From Planctomycetota bacterium (lineage in GTDB: Bacteria; Planctomycetota; Planctomycetia; Pirellulales; Thermoguttaceae): a stretch of DNA of 43,244 nt. The stretch is taken from NCBI GenBank assembly GCA_029550925.1, contig JAKPGL010000078.1:1-43244 (forward strand), read 5' to 3'. The notes under the pieces were generated by a model. The model was not told the DNA's origin. It saw only the letters and a program-made list of their open reading frames with translations, and did not search any database. This document shows, piece by piece, positions 7,095 to 14,977 of this stretch; positions within the stretch are counted from its first letter, which is position 1; each line of letters opens with the position of its first letter. Both the position numbers and the translations under genes were made by a program.

Positions 7095-9263
7095 ATGAAG
7101 TTTTTTGACTTCCAGAGAGTGCGAGAAGTGTCTTCGGAGCAGGGCGCTAAAGCTTCGTCCAGATCATGGGGCCAGGTGGTTCGGGGTTGGGGCCAGACGG
7201 CAGGTTTGGGGGCCGGCAACCGATGGGTTTTAGCGGTCGGTTGGCTCCTGGTTGGTCTGGGGTTGCCGGCGATTTGGGCTGGCCAGCCTGCCGGTCAGCA
7301 GTCCGGCTTGGAGGCGGAGCAGATCGAGCGTCGGCTGGCCGAGGCGGTGCAGTACCTTACCAGCGAGCAATTAGAAGGCCGGGGCGTGGGGACCAAGGGC
7401 CTGGATTTGGCCGCCGAGTACATCGCCCAGCAGTTTGCCCAGGCGGGGCTGAAAACCCAACTTTGCGAGGAAAAGCCTTTTCAGAAGATTGTGCTTTCTC
7501 GGGGGGCGAAGTTGGGGCCTGAGAATCGGCTTCGGGTTGTGGGGCCGCCGACCAAGCCGGGCGGACCGCCGCAGGTGCTGGAGCTTCGGCTAGGTGAAGA
7601 TTATACGCCGATGTCGCTAAGCGGCGGCGGCCAGTTTGAGCTGCCGTTGGTCTTTGCCGGGTATGGTATCACCGCGCCGAAGCTAAACTACGATGATTAC
7701 GCCGGTCTGGACGTGCGGGGCAAGGCGGTGCTGATGCTTCGGCATGAGCCGCAGCAGGCCGACCCGAAAAGTCCCTTTGCCGGGGTGCAGCCTTCGGAAC
7801 ATGCGCCGTTTGCGCGCAAGGTAGCCAACGCCCGGGAGCACGGGGCGGCTGCCGTGCTGATTTGCAGCGACCGGTTCGACCTGGAAAAGGCATCGGCCGA
7901 GGCCCGAAAGAGTTGGTACGAAACCAAAGATCGCCTGGCCAAAATGGAGGAGGAGTTGAAGCAAAAGACCAAGGCAGGCTTGCCCGAGGCGGTGCTCCAG
8001 GCGCATCGTCGGCAGATCGAAGCGGTCCAGAAACAGTTGGCCGACTTGCAGCACAAGCTCCAGCCGGAGTACGATCCGCTCATGCCGTTCGAGAGCGGTC
8101 CGCCGCCGGCCCGGAAGGATGAAATTCCGGTGATCTATTGTCGGCGGGCGGTGGTCGATCCGATTGTGCAGGCGGCCCTTGGAAAAGACCTTACTACCAT
8201 CGAAGCGGAAATCGACCATACGCTCAAGCCGCAAAGTGGGCCCCTGGACGCTTGGCGGGCGGCGGGCAAGGTAGATATCCAAACCCAATCCGTGGAAATC
8301 AAAAATGTGGTCGCCTTGATCGAAGCCCAAGGACCGTTGGCCCAGCAGCACATCATCCTGGGCGCCCATTACGATCATCTGGGCTACGGCGGTTTAGGCT
8401 CGCTCAATCCGTGGCGGCGGTCGATCCATCCGGGGGCGGACGATAACGCCTCGGGGACAGTGGTGCTGCTGGAGTCGGCCCGGCTGTTGGCCGAGCGAAA
8501 AGGAAAACTCAAACGCTCTGTCCTGTGCATTGCGTTTACCGGGGAAGAACGGGGGCTGGTCGGAAGCCGACATTATGTAAACAATCCCCTTCGGCCCCTG
8601 GACCAGTGTATTGCGATGATCAACCTGGACATGGTGGGCCGATTGCAGGACGAGCGGTTGACCGTGATGGGCGTGGGGACGGCCAAGCAGTTCGAGCCGC
8701 TCTTGGACCAACTGAACGCCGCCTATGGATTTGAGCTTCGCAAGGTGCGGCCGGGCGCCGGACCGAGCGACCAGATGGCGTTTTACGGCCGGCAGATTCC
8801 GGTGTTGCACTTTTTTACCGGGATGCACGGGGATTACCATCGGCCGACGGATACGGCCGAGAAGTTGAACATTGCCGGGATGCGGCGGATCGCTCAGTTG
8901 GTCGCAGAGTTGGTCGAGCAGTTGGCCAATGCGTCGGAGGCGCCGGAATATGTGGCCACTGCCGGAGGAATTCAGATTCCCTGGATAGGCGGCGGGGATC
9001 GGCCGTTTCTGGGTACGGTACCGGATTTCGATCGGCAGGTAACCGGGTATGCGATTTCTGGGGTGGTTCCGGGCGGGCCGGCGGAAAAGGCAGGTCTGCG
9101 GGGCGGGGATGTGATCGTGCAGTTCGACGGCCAGTCCATTCGGAGTTTAGCCGACATCGAGACGGCCCTACGCAAACACAAACCCGGCGACAAAGTGCGT
9201 CTGACGGCCCAGCGGGACGGACAAGAGGTCCGAGTAGAAGTAACACTCGCACCGAGGCAGTAA
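7095..9263 (+). CDS. M28 family zinc aminopeptidase with PA and C-terminal PDZ domains
   Basis: The 722-residue exported metallopeptidase has an unusually long N-region before its hydrophobic signal/anchor (about residues 44-62). A protease-associated domain follows, interrupted around residues 265-325 by a charged, probably coiled-coil insertion. The M28 catalytic domain carries the expected zinc site: the His of 'AHYDHLG' (about 424), Asp of 'GADDNASG' (about 449), the Glu pair in 'FTGEERGLVG', Asp of 'INLDMVGR' and His of 'HGDYHRPTD'. A PDZ domain fills the last 80 residues ('SGVVPGGPAEKAGLRGGDVI'). It should cleave N-terminal residues from peptides in the periplasm. It is transcribed divergently from the ECF sigma gene and is probably monocistronic. 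Confidence 0.9.
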   Translation: MKFFDFQRVREVSSEQGAKASSRSWGQVVRGWGQTAGLGAGNRWVLAVGWLLVGLGLPAIWAGQPAGQQSGLEAEQIERRLAEAVQYLTSEQLEGRGVGTKGLDLAAEYIAQQFAQAGLKTQLCEEKPFQKIVLSRGAKLGPENRLRVVGPPTKPGGPPQVLELRLGEDYTPMSLSGGGQFELPLVFAGYGITAPKLNYDDYAGLDVRGKAVLMLRHEPQQADPKSPFAGVQPSEHAPFARKVANAREHGAAAVLICSDRFDLEKASAEARKSWYETKDRLAKMEEELKQKTKAGLPEAVLQAHRRQIEAVQKQLADLQHKLQPEYDPLMPFESGPPPARKDEIPVIYCRRAVVDPIVQAALGKDLTTIEAEIDHTLKPQSGPLDAWRAAGKVDIQTQSVEIKNVVALIEAQGPLAQQHIILGAHYDHLGYGGLGSLNPWRRSIHPGADDNASGTVVLLESARLLAERKGKLKRSVLCIAFTGEERGLVGSRHYVNNPLRPLDQCIAMINLDMVGRLQDERLTVMGVGTAKQFEPLLDQLNAAYGFELRKVRPGAGPSDQMAFYGRQIPVLHFFTGMHGDYHRPTDTAEKLNIAGMRRIAQLVAELVEQLANASEAPEYVATAGGIQIPWIGGGDRPFLGTVPDFDRQVTGYAISGVVPGGPAEKAGLRGGDVIVQFDGQSIRSLADIETALRKHKPGDKVRLTAQRDGQEVRVEVTLAPRQ

Positions 9264-9671
9264 GCAGCATCTTTTCCATATCTCCTCCATTTAGGGGGGG
9301 GCGGACTTTCCCCTTGGGCTGAGGCCAAGCCGGCGCCAAGGTAGTAAGAGATTTCCCCCATTCGGCAGGGATGTTGAGAGGAAAGGGATTTCCGAGGGAT
9401 TTCTGGGGTTAAACAGCATGACCAGCAGAGTGAGACGGGGCAAGGAATTGTCCTAAGTCTTTTATTTAATAGAAATTAGATATTTTCTATCTCTTTGCGG
9501 AAATGCTCTTTACCTAAAAAGGAGTTCTGGGCACAATAGGGGCGTTCTTTTTGGTGTTTGGAAGCGATAGGGGCCTGCTGGCGGCGGGCTGCCGGGCTGG
9601 GATCGGGCGGTTCGCACTGAGCGGGTCAAGGAAGGCCATTTTCTCATCCCTAGGAAAAAGGAGTTTCGATC
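9264..9671. other. Intergenic region upstream of ompH
   Basis: The first 180 bp are G+C-rich with nothing recognisable. From about 9448 to 9500 the DNA turns strongly A+T-rich and holds a possible promoter and an ATAGAAA/TTTCTAT inverted repeat (9469-9475 and 9484-9490). No gene is supported here. Confidence 0.45.
9448..9475 (+). promoter_or_regulatory. Candidate promoter of the ompH-lpxC-lpxA block
   Basis: TTGTCC (9448-9453) and TAGAAA (9470-9475) are 16 nt apart in the A+T-rich part of the gap. The -10 overlaps one arm of an ATAGAAA/TTTCTAT inverted repeat that could be an operator. This would give a leader of about 190 nt before ompH. Confidence 0.35.
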
Positions 9672-10325
9672 GTGAGCACTCGTTATGGGCTGACGGCCTG
9701 CGCAGGGATGGTGTTGGCAGGGGTGATCGGTGTTTCGGTGCTTTTGGCCCAGAATCCGGCGAGTCCGGGCGTGCAGCCGTTGGCCGGGCAACCCATCTAC
9801 CTGCTGGACATCAATTATGTGTTCGAGAACTATTCCAAACTCAAGGCGATGCGGGAACAACTCCAAAACGAGGCCCAACGCGCCGAACAGGTGGTCAAAG
9901 AACGTCGGGAAGCAATCCGACGCATGCAAGAAGAGCTTGAAAACTTTCGGCCCGGCACGCCCGACTATAAAAAACTGGAAGAAGAAATCACCACTCGGGT
10001 GGCCGACCTGAACGTCTATGTGGCCAAGCAGCGCAAAGAGTTCATGCAGCAGGAGTCCCGGGACTATTTCACCGTGTATCAAGAGGTGATGGACGAGGTG
10101 AATTATTTCGCCACCCAGAACCGGGCCGCCTTGGTGCTCCGGTTTGACCGGAAACGGGTCGATCCGGAGATGCCCGATAGCGTCGTGCGGGCCTTGAATC
10201 GGCAGGTCATCTGGAACAACGTGGGCCTGGATGTTACGGATTATATCCTCAACAACCTGAATCGCCGGTTGGGAGTTTCGGATAGCCGCAGCAGGCCCAG
10301 CGTGCCGTTGGCGCCTCGGCAATAG
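9672..10325 (+). CDS. OmpH/Skp family periplasmic chaperone
   Basis: The 217-residue protein starts at GTG, chosen because AAAAAGGAG lies 8-9 nt upstream. It has a hydrophobic signal peptide (about residues 5-27, 'MVLAGVIGVSVLL'), the typical Skp opening 'IYLLDINYVFENY', then long amphipathic coiled-coil helices (about 55-130). It ends with the small beta-type segment 'AALVLRFDRKRVDP'. Skp-type trimers hold unfolded outer-membrane proteins during transit to the BAM complex. Its position just before lpxC and lpxA matches the widespread bamA-skp-lpx envelope gene order, though bamA, lpxD and fabZ are not in this stretch. Confidence 0.88.
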   Translation: MSTRYGLTACAGMVLAGVIGVSVLLAQNPASPGVQPLAGQPIYLLDINYVFENYSKLKAMREQLQNEAQRAEQVVKERREAIRRMQEELENFRPGTPDYKKLEEEITTRVADLNVYVAKQRKEFMQQESRDYFTVYQEVMDEVNYFATQNRAALVLRFDRKRVDPEMPDSVVRALNRQVIWNNVGLDVTDYILNNLNRRLGVSDSRSRPSVPLAPRQ

Positions 10326-10335
10326 GCCGTTGATC

Positions 10336-10376
10336 CCTCCCCTCGGGAGGCGAACCGGGGGGGTGCTCGGTTCGCC
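10336..10376 (+). terminator. Double hairpin between ompH and lpxC
   Basis: CCTCCC/GGGAGG (10336-10350) is followed by GGCGAACCG/CGGTTCGCC (10349-10376), a 9-bp stem. The hairpins share two bases, so only one can fold fully at a time. The only T-run (10399-10404) is 23 nt further on, so this may be a partial attenuator or mRNA stabiliser rather than a classical terminator. Confidence 0.35.
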
Positions 10377-10517
10377 GAACGACGGAGAAGAGTGAGGTGT
10401 TTTTTCTCTAAGGAAGCCGGGCTTTTGGGGAAAAGCAGTTCCCAGTATTGGCGAGGGCGGGACGTTTAGGATCGGGATGGGTCGGAACATCTCTTTGCGC
10501 CGCAGTGAGGATGCCTT

Positions 10518-11393
10518 ATGACAAGCCAGATGCAGCGGACCATTGCCCAACCGGTATCGGTGAGCGGGTTTGGGTATTGGAGTGGGCAGGATGTGCGAGT
10601 GGAATTCCGACCGGCGCCGGCGGGAACAGGCATTCGTTTCTATCGGCAGGATTTGCCGGGCCAGCCAGACACGCCTGCTCTGGTAACCTATCGACAGGAG
10701 ATCCCCCGACGGAGCAGCTTGCAACGGGGCCAGGCCGAGGTTCAGATGGTCGAACATGTCTTGGCCGCCTTGTATGGCCTGGAAATTGATAATTGCCAGG
10801 TGTGGGTAAACGCCGCTGAGATGCCCGGTCTGGACGGCTCTGCCCAGCCGTTTGTCGAGGCCCTCCGGCAGGCGGGGGTGGTGGTGCAACCGGCCTGTCG
10901 GCCAACGAAGGCGGTTTCGGAGCGGGTGCGGCTGACGGCGGGCGACAGTTGGATCGAAGCCCGGCCTTCGCCTACCGGACAGACCCTGGTGGAATATCAT
11001 TTGGACTATGGGCCGGGCAACCCGATCGGTCGCCAATCGTTTCGCACCACCCTGACGCCGGAAACCTTTTGCCAGCAGATTGCTCCGGCCCGGACTTTTT
11101 TGCTTCGGCAAGAGGCCGAGGCTTTTTTGTCCCGAGGAATGGGGCTGCGGACCCGGCCGGAAGACCTTTTAGTTTTCGACGAAGACGGTCCGATCGGCAA
11201 CAGACTGCGGTTTCCGGAGGAATGCGCCCGGCATAAACTGTTGGATTTGATCGGAGATTTGGCCCTGGCGGGTTGCCGACTGGTGGGAGAGTTCGTGGCC
11301 TTTCGGAGCGGGCATCGGCTGAACGCCGAGTTGGTGCAATTTCTTCAAACCGTAGGCAACGAAAGTCGCCAGTGTATCAAGCGATGTGCATAA
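10518..11393 (+). CDS. lpxC: UDP-3-O-acyl-N-acetylglucosamine deacetylase
   Basis: LpxC carries out the first committed step of lipid A synthesis, removing the acetyl group from UDP-3-O-acyl-GlcNAc in the cytoplasm. At 291 residues it is of normal length. The zinc ligands are all present and offset by just one from E. coli: His80 ('MVEHVLAALYG'), His239 and Asp243 ('ARHKLLDLIGD'). Also present are the general base Glu79 and the conserved His266 ('AFRSGHRLNAE'). The start has GAGG about 8 nt upstream. The gene overlaps nothing but its stop is only 22 nt before the lpxA start, so the two are co-translated from one message. Confidence 0.96.
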   Translation: MTSQMQRTIAQPVSVSGFGYWSGQDVRVEFRPAPAGTGIRFYRQDLPGQPDTPALVTYRQEIPRRSSLQRGQAEVQMVEHVLAALYGLEIDNCQVWVNAAEMPGLDGSAQPFVEALRQAGVVVQPACRPTKAVSERVRLTAGDSWIEARPSPTGQTLVEYHLDYGPGNPIGRQSFRTTLTPETFCQQIAPARTFLLRQEAEAFLSRGMGLRTRPEDLLVFDEDGPIGNRLRFPEECARHKLLDLIGDLALAGCRLVGEFVAFRSGHRLNAELVQFLQTVGNESRQCIKRCA

Positions 11394-11415
11394 CGACAAG
11401 GGGAAAGGCGGTCCT

Positions 11416-12222
11416 ATGGCAATGCGAATCGCTCCCCAGGCTTCCGTCCATCCGAATGCGGAACTGGAAGACGACGTGGAAATCGGCCCATTTTGCGTGA
11501 TCGGACCGAAGGTGCGAATCGGCCGAGGCACGCGACTGGAAAATAATGTAACCATTATGGGCCGGGTCCATATCGGCGAGCATAACCACATCTTTCCGGG
11601 AGTGGTGATCGGAGGGCCGCCCCAAGACCTCAGCTACACCGGCGCAGATACCCAGGTGGTCATTGGCCATCATAACATCATTCGAGAATGCGTTACCATC
11701 AACCGGGGCACCGAAAAAGAAGACGGCGTTACTTCCATTGGCGACCACAATTACCTGATGGCCTGTTGCCATGTGGCCCATGACTGCAAGCTGGGCAGCC
11801 ATATTGTGATCGCCAACGCCTCCCTTTTGGGCGGCCATGTTCACGTACACGACTATGCGGGGATTTCCGGCGGGGTGGCGGTCCATCATTTCGCCACCAT
11901 CGGAAGTTATTGTTTTATCGGCGGGGTCAGCGCGGTTCGGCACGATGTGCCGCCGTATATGCTCTGCGAGGGCAACCCGGCCCGGCCCCGATGCGTCAAC
12001 GTGGTCGGACTAAAACGCCACAACTTCTCTTCGGAGACCATCGCCTGTTTGAGCGAGGCGTATCGACTGTTGTTCCGGACCAAGGTGGGCGTGGAAAACG
12101 CTCGTCAAATCTTGTGCAGCAAAGGTCTGCTTGTACCGGCCGTGAACCATCTGCTCTCGTTCATGGAGGGATTGTCTCTTGGCCGACATGGCCGAAGCCG
12201 TGATCGCCGACAGGCCGCGTGA
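11416..12222 (+). CDS. lpxA: Acyl-ACP--UDP-N-acetylglucosamine O-acyltransferase
   Basis: LpxA adds the first 3-hydroxyacyl chain to UDP-GlcNAc, just before LpxC in the pathway. The 268-residue product shows the left-handed beta-helix hexapeptide repeats throughout residues 5-185, 'GGPPQDLSY', and the catalytic His122 in 'CHVAHDC'. The helical C-terminus follows. I chose the ATG at 11416 (MAMRIAPQAS) because GGGGAAAGG lies 7-8 nt upstream; a longer frame from 11386 would overlap lpxC and adds 10 residues unlike the family. Some bacteria have an LpxA specific for 3-amino sugar; the oxidoreductase gene directly downstream makes this worth considering. Confidence 0.95.
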   Translation: MAMRIAPQASVHPNAELEDDVEIGPFCVIGPKVRIGRGTRLENNVTIMGRVHIGEHNHIFPGVVIGGPPQDLSYTGADTQVVIGHHNIIRECVTINRGTEKEDGVTSIGDHNYLMACCHVAHDCKLGSHIVIANASLLGGHVHVHDYAGISGGVAVHHFATIGSYCFIGGVSAVRHDVPPYMLCEGNPARPRCVNVVGLKRHNFSSETIACLSEAYRLLFRTKVGVENARQILCSKGLLVPAVNHLLSFMEGLSLGRHGRSRDRRQAA

Positions 12223-12322
12223 AACGATTCCTTGACCCCGTCCCTGCTGGTGAAACAGGCAGGGCGTCCTACGGAAAATATCTTCGGAGAACCAAGCTGC
12301 TCTTTTGGAGGAAAGCAGAACA

Positions 12323-13447
12323 GTGGCGCCTGTGCGGAAGCTACGGATGGCTGTCATTGGCGCTGGCCGATTAGGTTCCTTCCACGCCCAGAAACTGGCC
12401 GCCCGACAGGATGTGCAGTTGGTGGCAGTGGTCGATCCGTCGCCGGCGGCGAGGGACCGATTGGCGTCGGCCTGCGGCGCAGAAGCCTTGGCCCATCATA
12501 AGGCCGTCTTGGGCCAAATTGATGCGGCGGTGCTGGCTGCGCCGACTTTTTTGCACTTCGCCGTCGGCATGGACTTGCTTCGGGCGGGTGTTCATTGTCT
12601 GATCGAAAAGCCGTTGGCCGCCCGCTTGGACGAGGCGGATCAGTTGGTCGATCTGGCCCGTCAACAAGGCGTAGTGCTTCAGGTGGGACATATCGAGCGG
12701 TTCAACCCGGCGTTTGAAGCGGCGCTGCCGCTGGTACGAAATCCCAAATATATCGAGGCGGTTCGGGCCAGCCCCTACACCTTCCGCTCGACCGACATCG
12801 GCGCGGTTTTGGACCTGATGATCCACGACATCGAATTGGTCTTGGCCCTCACCCATGCGTCGGTCCGGCGGGTGGAGGCGTTGGGGCTTTCGGTGTTGGG
12901 GGGGCATGAGGATGCGGCCAACGCCCGGATCGAGTTCAGCAACGGATGTGTGGCCAGCCTGAGCGTGTGCCGGGTTGGCTACGAAGCCGTCCGACGGATG
13001 CACATCTGGGCGCCGGCCGGGTTCGCCAGCATCGACTTCGCCGCCCGCAAAGTCCGCTTGGTTCGGCCCAGTCCGGAGGTTCTCCAACGTCGGCTCCGAC
13101 TGGACAATCTCTCGCCGGAGGAAATCGAGTACTGGAAGGCCCATCTGGCCGAGCAACACCTGCCCAACGAAGAGATTCAACCCGACGCGGCGGACGCCCT
13201 GGCTTTGGAGCTGGAAGACTTTATCGCCAGCATTCGGCAAGGCCGGTCTCCGCGCGTCAGCGGCCAGCATGGCCGAGACGCCTTGGCCGTGGCGGAATTG
13301 GTGCTGGAAAAAATTTCTTCCCATGTGTGGGAAGAAGGGTTGGTCGGTCCACTGGCCGCCCCGGCGCCGTCGATCTTGCCCATGCCCCATTGGACCGAAA
13401 CGCCGGCGCCGGTCGAAGCCCCGCCGATCCGCAAAGCCGCCGGCTAA
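12323..13447 (+). CDS. Gfo/Idh/MocA family NAD(P)-dependent oxidoreductase
   Basis: The 374-residue enzyme opens with a Rossmann dinucleotide-binding motif, 'AVIGAGRLGSFHAQKL'. It also has the family signature 'CLIEKPLA' (the EKP Lys) and the C-terminal alpha/beta substrate domain with 'IHDIELVLAL'. The GTG at 12323 is chosen because GGAGG sits about 10 nt upstream. It follows lpxA on the same strand after 100 nt and is likely part of the lipid A transcript. In Acidithiobacillus and Leptospira a Gfo/Idh enzyme next to lpxA (GnnA) oxidises UDP-GlcNAc at C3 for 3-amino lipid A, but its aminotransferase partner GnnB is not seen here. The specific substrate is therefore inference only. Confidence 0.85.
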   Translation: MAPVRKLRMAVIGAGRLGSFHAQKLAARQDVQLVAVVDPSPAARDRLASACGAEALAHHKAVLGQIDAAVLAAPTFLHFAVGMDLLRAGVHCLIEKPLAARLDEADQLVDLARQQGVVLQVGHIERFNPAFEAALPLVRNPKYIEAVRASPYTFRSTDIGAVLDLMIHDIELVLALTHASVRRVEALGLSVLGGHEDAANARIEFSNGCVASLSVCRVGYEAVRRMHIWAPAGFASIDFAARKVRLVRPSPEVLQRRLRLDNLSPEEIEYWKAHLAEQHLPNEEIQPDAADALALELEDFIASIRQGRSPRVSGQHGRDALAVAELVLEKISSHVWEEGLVGPLAAPAPSILPMPHWTETPAPVEAPPIRKAAG

Positions 13448-13504
13448 ACGGCCTCGCCTCCGCACCGACCGTCGATTCGCTCCGCATTTCCTGCGACGCA
13501 GCGG

Positions 13505-14533
13505 TTACGTCTTCTGTTTTTCTTCGGTAACTGGGCCGAAATGCGGTCCCCACTTCTCGGCCAGTTCTTTTCCGACGGTCAGCAGTTTTTTCTCTTCTTC
13601 TGGGGTGAGCGGCTGGAAGGCCCGGACCATCGCCAGATTCTCTCGGAGTTGTTCTTTGTTGCGCACGCCCAGATTCAGGGTGGTTACGCCGGGCAAACTC
13701 AGGGCGTAACGCACCGCCAGCGAGAGATATTCGGCCGGCAGGAAGGCGACCGAGTTGGGATTCCCATAGCCGCCGCCTTTCGGGTCCGCTCCGCCGAAGA
13801 CCTTCATGGCGACCACCCCCGCCTGATGCTTGCGGGCCAACGGCAATACGGTCTCTTCAAACCGGTACGTGTGCCGATCCACAAAATTGAGCGCCATCAA
13901 TACCACATCCACCTGGTCGGTCTCTAAAAACGGCGCAAACCGTCCCGGCAGGTGATGACCGGAAACGCCGACGAATCGGCACTTGCCCGCTTGTTTTTGT
14001 TTCAGCAGCCAGGTGAACACGCCTTCCGGCTCGAACGTGCCTTCCAGGTTCAGGTTGCCCAGCGAGTGGTAGTAGAGCAGGTCGATATAGTCGGTCCGAA
14101 GCATTTTGAACGAATTGGTCAGGGATTTTTCCGCCTCTTGGAGATTATTGGCCCGGACTTTGGTGGCCAGGAAGACTTCTTTTCGGCGTCGGCCCAGTCC
14201 CAGCCCGACGCCTTCTTCCGCCTTTTGGTAGGCGGGGGCGGTGTCGATGGAATTGATCCCCAGGTCGATCGCCTCGTTCACCAGATCGGCGATGTCCTGA
14301 ATGGTGGTTTTCGGCGAGAAGCCGCACGGCGCAGTGCCGAGCGTCATCACAGTGACCGGGACCTTGGTTTTGCCCAGGATGCGAGTCGGCAGCGGTTCCG
14401 CCGATTTTGCCGAAGCCGAAGTTTGCTCTCCCGCCTCGGCCCAAGCGGCGCTGAGCATCGCGCTGCCCGCCGCCAAAGAGGTCTGCTGCATAAACCGCCG
14501 ACGCGACATGCGATCTTCCGATGGCGTACTCAC
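13505..14533 (-). CDS. Tat-exported aldo/keto reductase
   Basis: The 342-residue protein begins at a GTG preceded by AGGAGAAG. Nine residues in it has a twin-arginine signal, MSRRRFMQQTSLAAGSA, so it is probably exported carrying its cofactor. The mature part is an aldo/keto reductase TIM barrel with the catalytic tetrad visible: Asp and Tyr in 'SIDTAPAYQKAEEGVG', Lys in 'VFLATKVR' and His in 'DLLYYHSLG'. The C-terminal 'TLNLGVRNKEQLRENL' is typical of the planctomycete exported clade. The frame stays open 117 codons further upstream but that stretch has no family similarity. The substrate is unknown; a periplasmic sugar or aldehyde is plausible. Confidence 0.87.
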   Translation of the reverse strand: MSTPSEDRMSRRRFMQQTSLAAGSAMLSAAWAEAGEQTSASAKSAEPLPTRILGKTKVPVTVMTLGTAPCGFSPKTTIQDIADLVNEAIDLGINSIDTAPAYQKAEEGVGLGLGRRRKEVFLATKVRANNLQEAEKSLTNSFKMLRTDYIDLLYYHSLGNLNLEGTFEPEGVFTWLLKQKQAGKCRFVGVSGHHLPGRFAPFLETDQVDVVLMALNFVDRHTYRFEETVLPLARKHQAGVVAMKVFGGADPKGGGYGNPNSVAFLPAEYLSLAVRYALSLPGVTTLNLGVRNKEQLRENLAMVRAFQPLTPEEEKKLLTVGKELAEKWGPHFGPVTEEKQKT

Positions 14534-14977
14534 AGCAACTTCTCCTTTTACACCAGGTTTATAAGCAAAGGCTTCCTTTGTCTCCGGTTTTTCCTCCCCC
14601 GGCGTTCCGCGCCAGGCCGTCCGCGTACTACAGATATTGTTGCGGGAGTTTGAGGAAAAGTCAAAATTTTCGCTGCACAAAGAGTTTGTTGCTTCTGCCG
14701 ATGTCGCGGGCCGTCCGGCCCCGTTGCCGCCTGCAACCGGATTTCTCGGCGAATTCTGAACTGTCGGAGCGGTTTTTCTAATCCTTATATACGGAGAGAG
14801 GCAAACCAAACTATATCGGCTTCGACCGGTTGCAGGTCGAGAAAAAATCTTGTCTTTTCCGATTTCCCTAAACGGCGGCCCCATGAGGCGATGGGCTTGG
14901 TTTATCTCTATGCCCCGGGGCGCCTTGCTGAGATTGGATCGCTTGCCGTCTCAAACGATTGGCAAAGGAGTGCGGAC
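14534..14977. other. Divergent intergenic region (aldo/keto reductase / porin)
   Basis: This 444-bp stretch must hold promoters for both flanking genes. A minus-strand candidate is described separately (14636-14664). On the plus strand I find no convincing -35/-10 pair. Open frames crossing it lack family similarity and ribosome-binding sites. Confidence 0.4.
14636..14664 (-). promoter_or_regulatory. Candidate promoter of the aldo/keto reductase gene
   Basis: Read on the minus strand, TTGACT (14664-14659) and AACAAT (14641-14636) are separated by exactly 17 nt, about 100 nt upstream of the GTG start. The -35 is 5/6 consensus, the -10 only 4/6. Confidence 0.4.

Noticed and set aside
9510-11111. 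Minus-strand frame of 533 codons antisense to ompH and lpxC
   Set aside because: The plus strand encodes two clearly recognisable proteins over the same bases; the antisense product has no domain features and arises from codon bias in G+C-rich DNA.
12371-13465. Minus-strand frame of 364 codons antisense to the Gfo/Idh gene
   Set aside because: The plus-strand protein has intact Rossmann and EKP motifs; the antisense frame is a composition artefact.
14534-14884. N-terminal extension of the aldo/keto reductase upstream of 14533
   Set aside because: The extra 117 codons precede the Tat signal, which must be near the N-terminus, and a good ribosome-binding site lies directly before the GTG at 14533.
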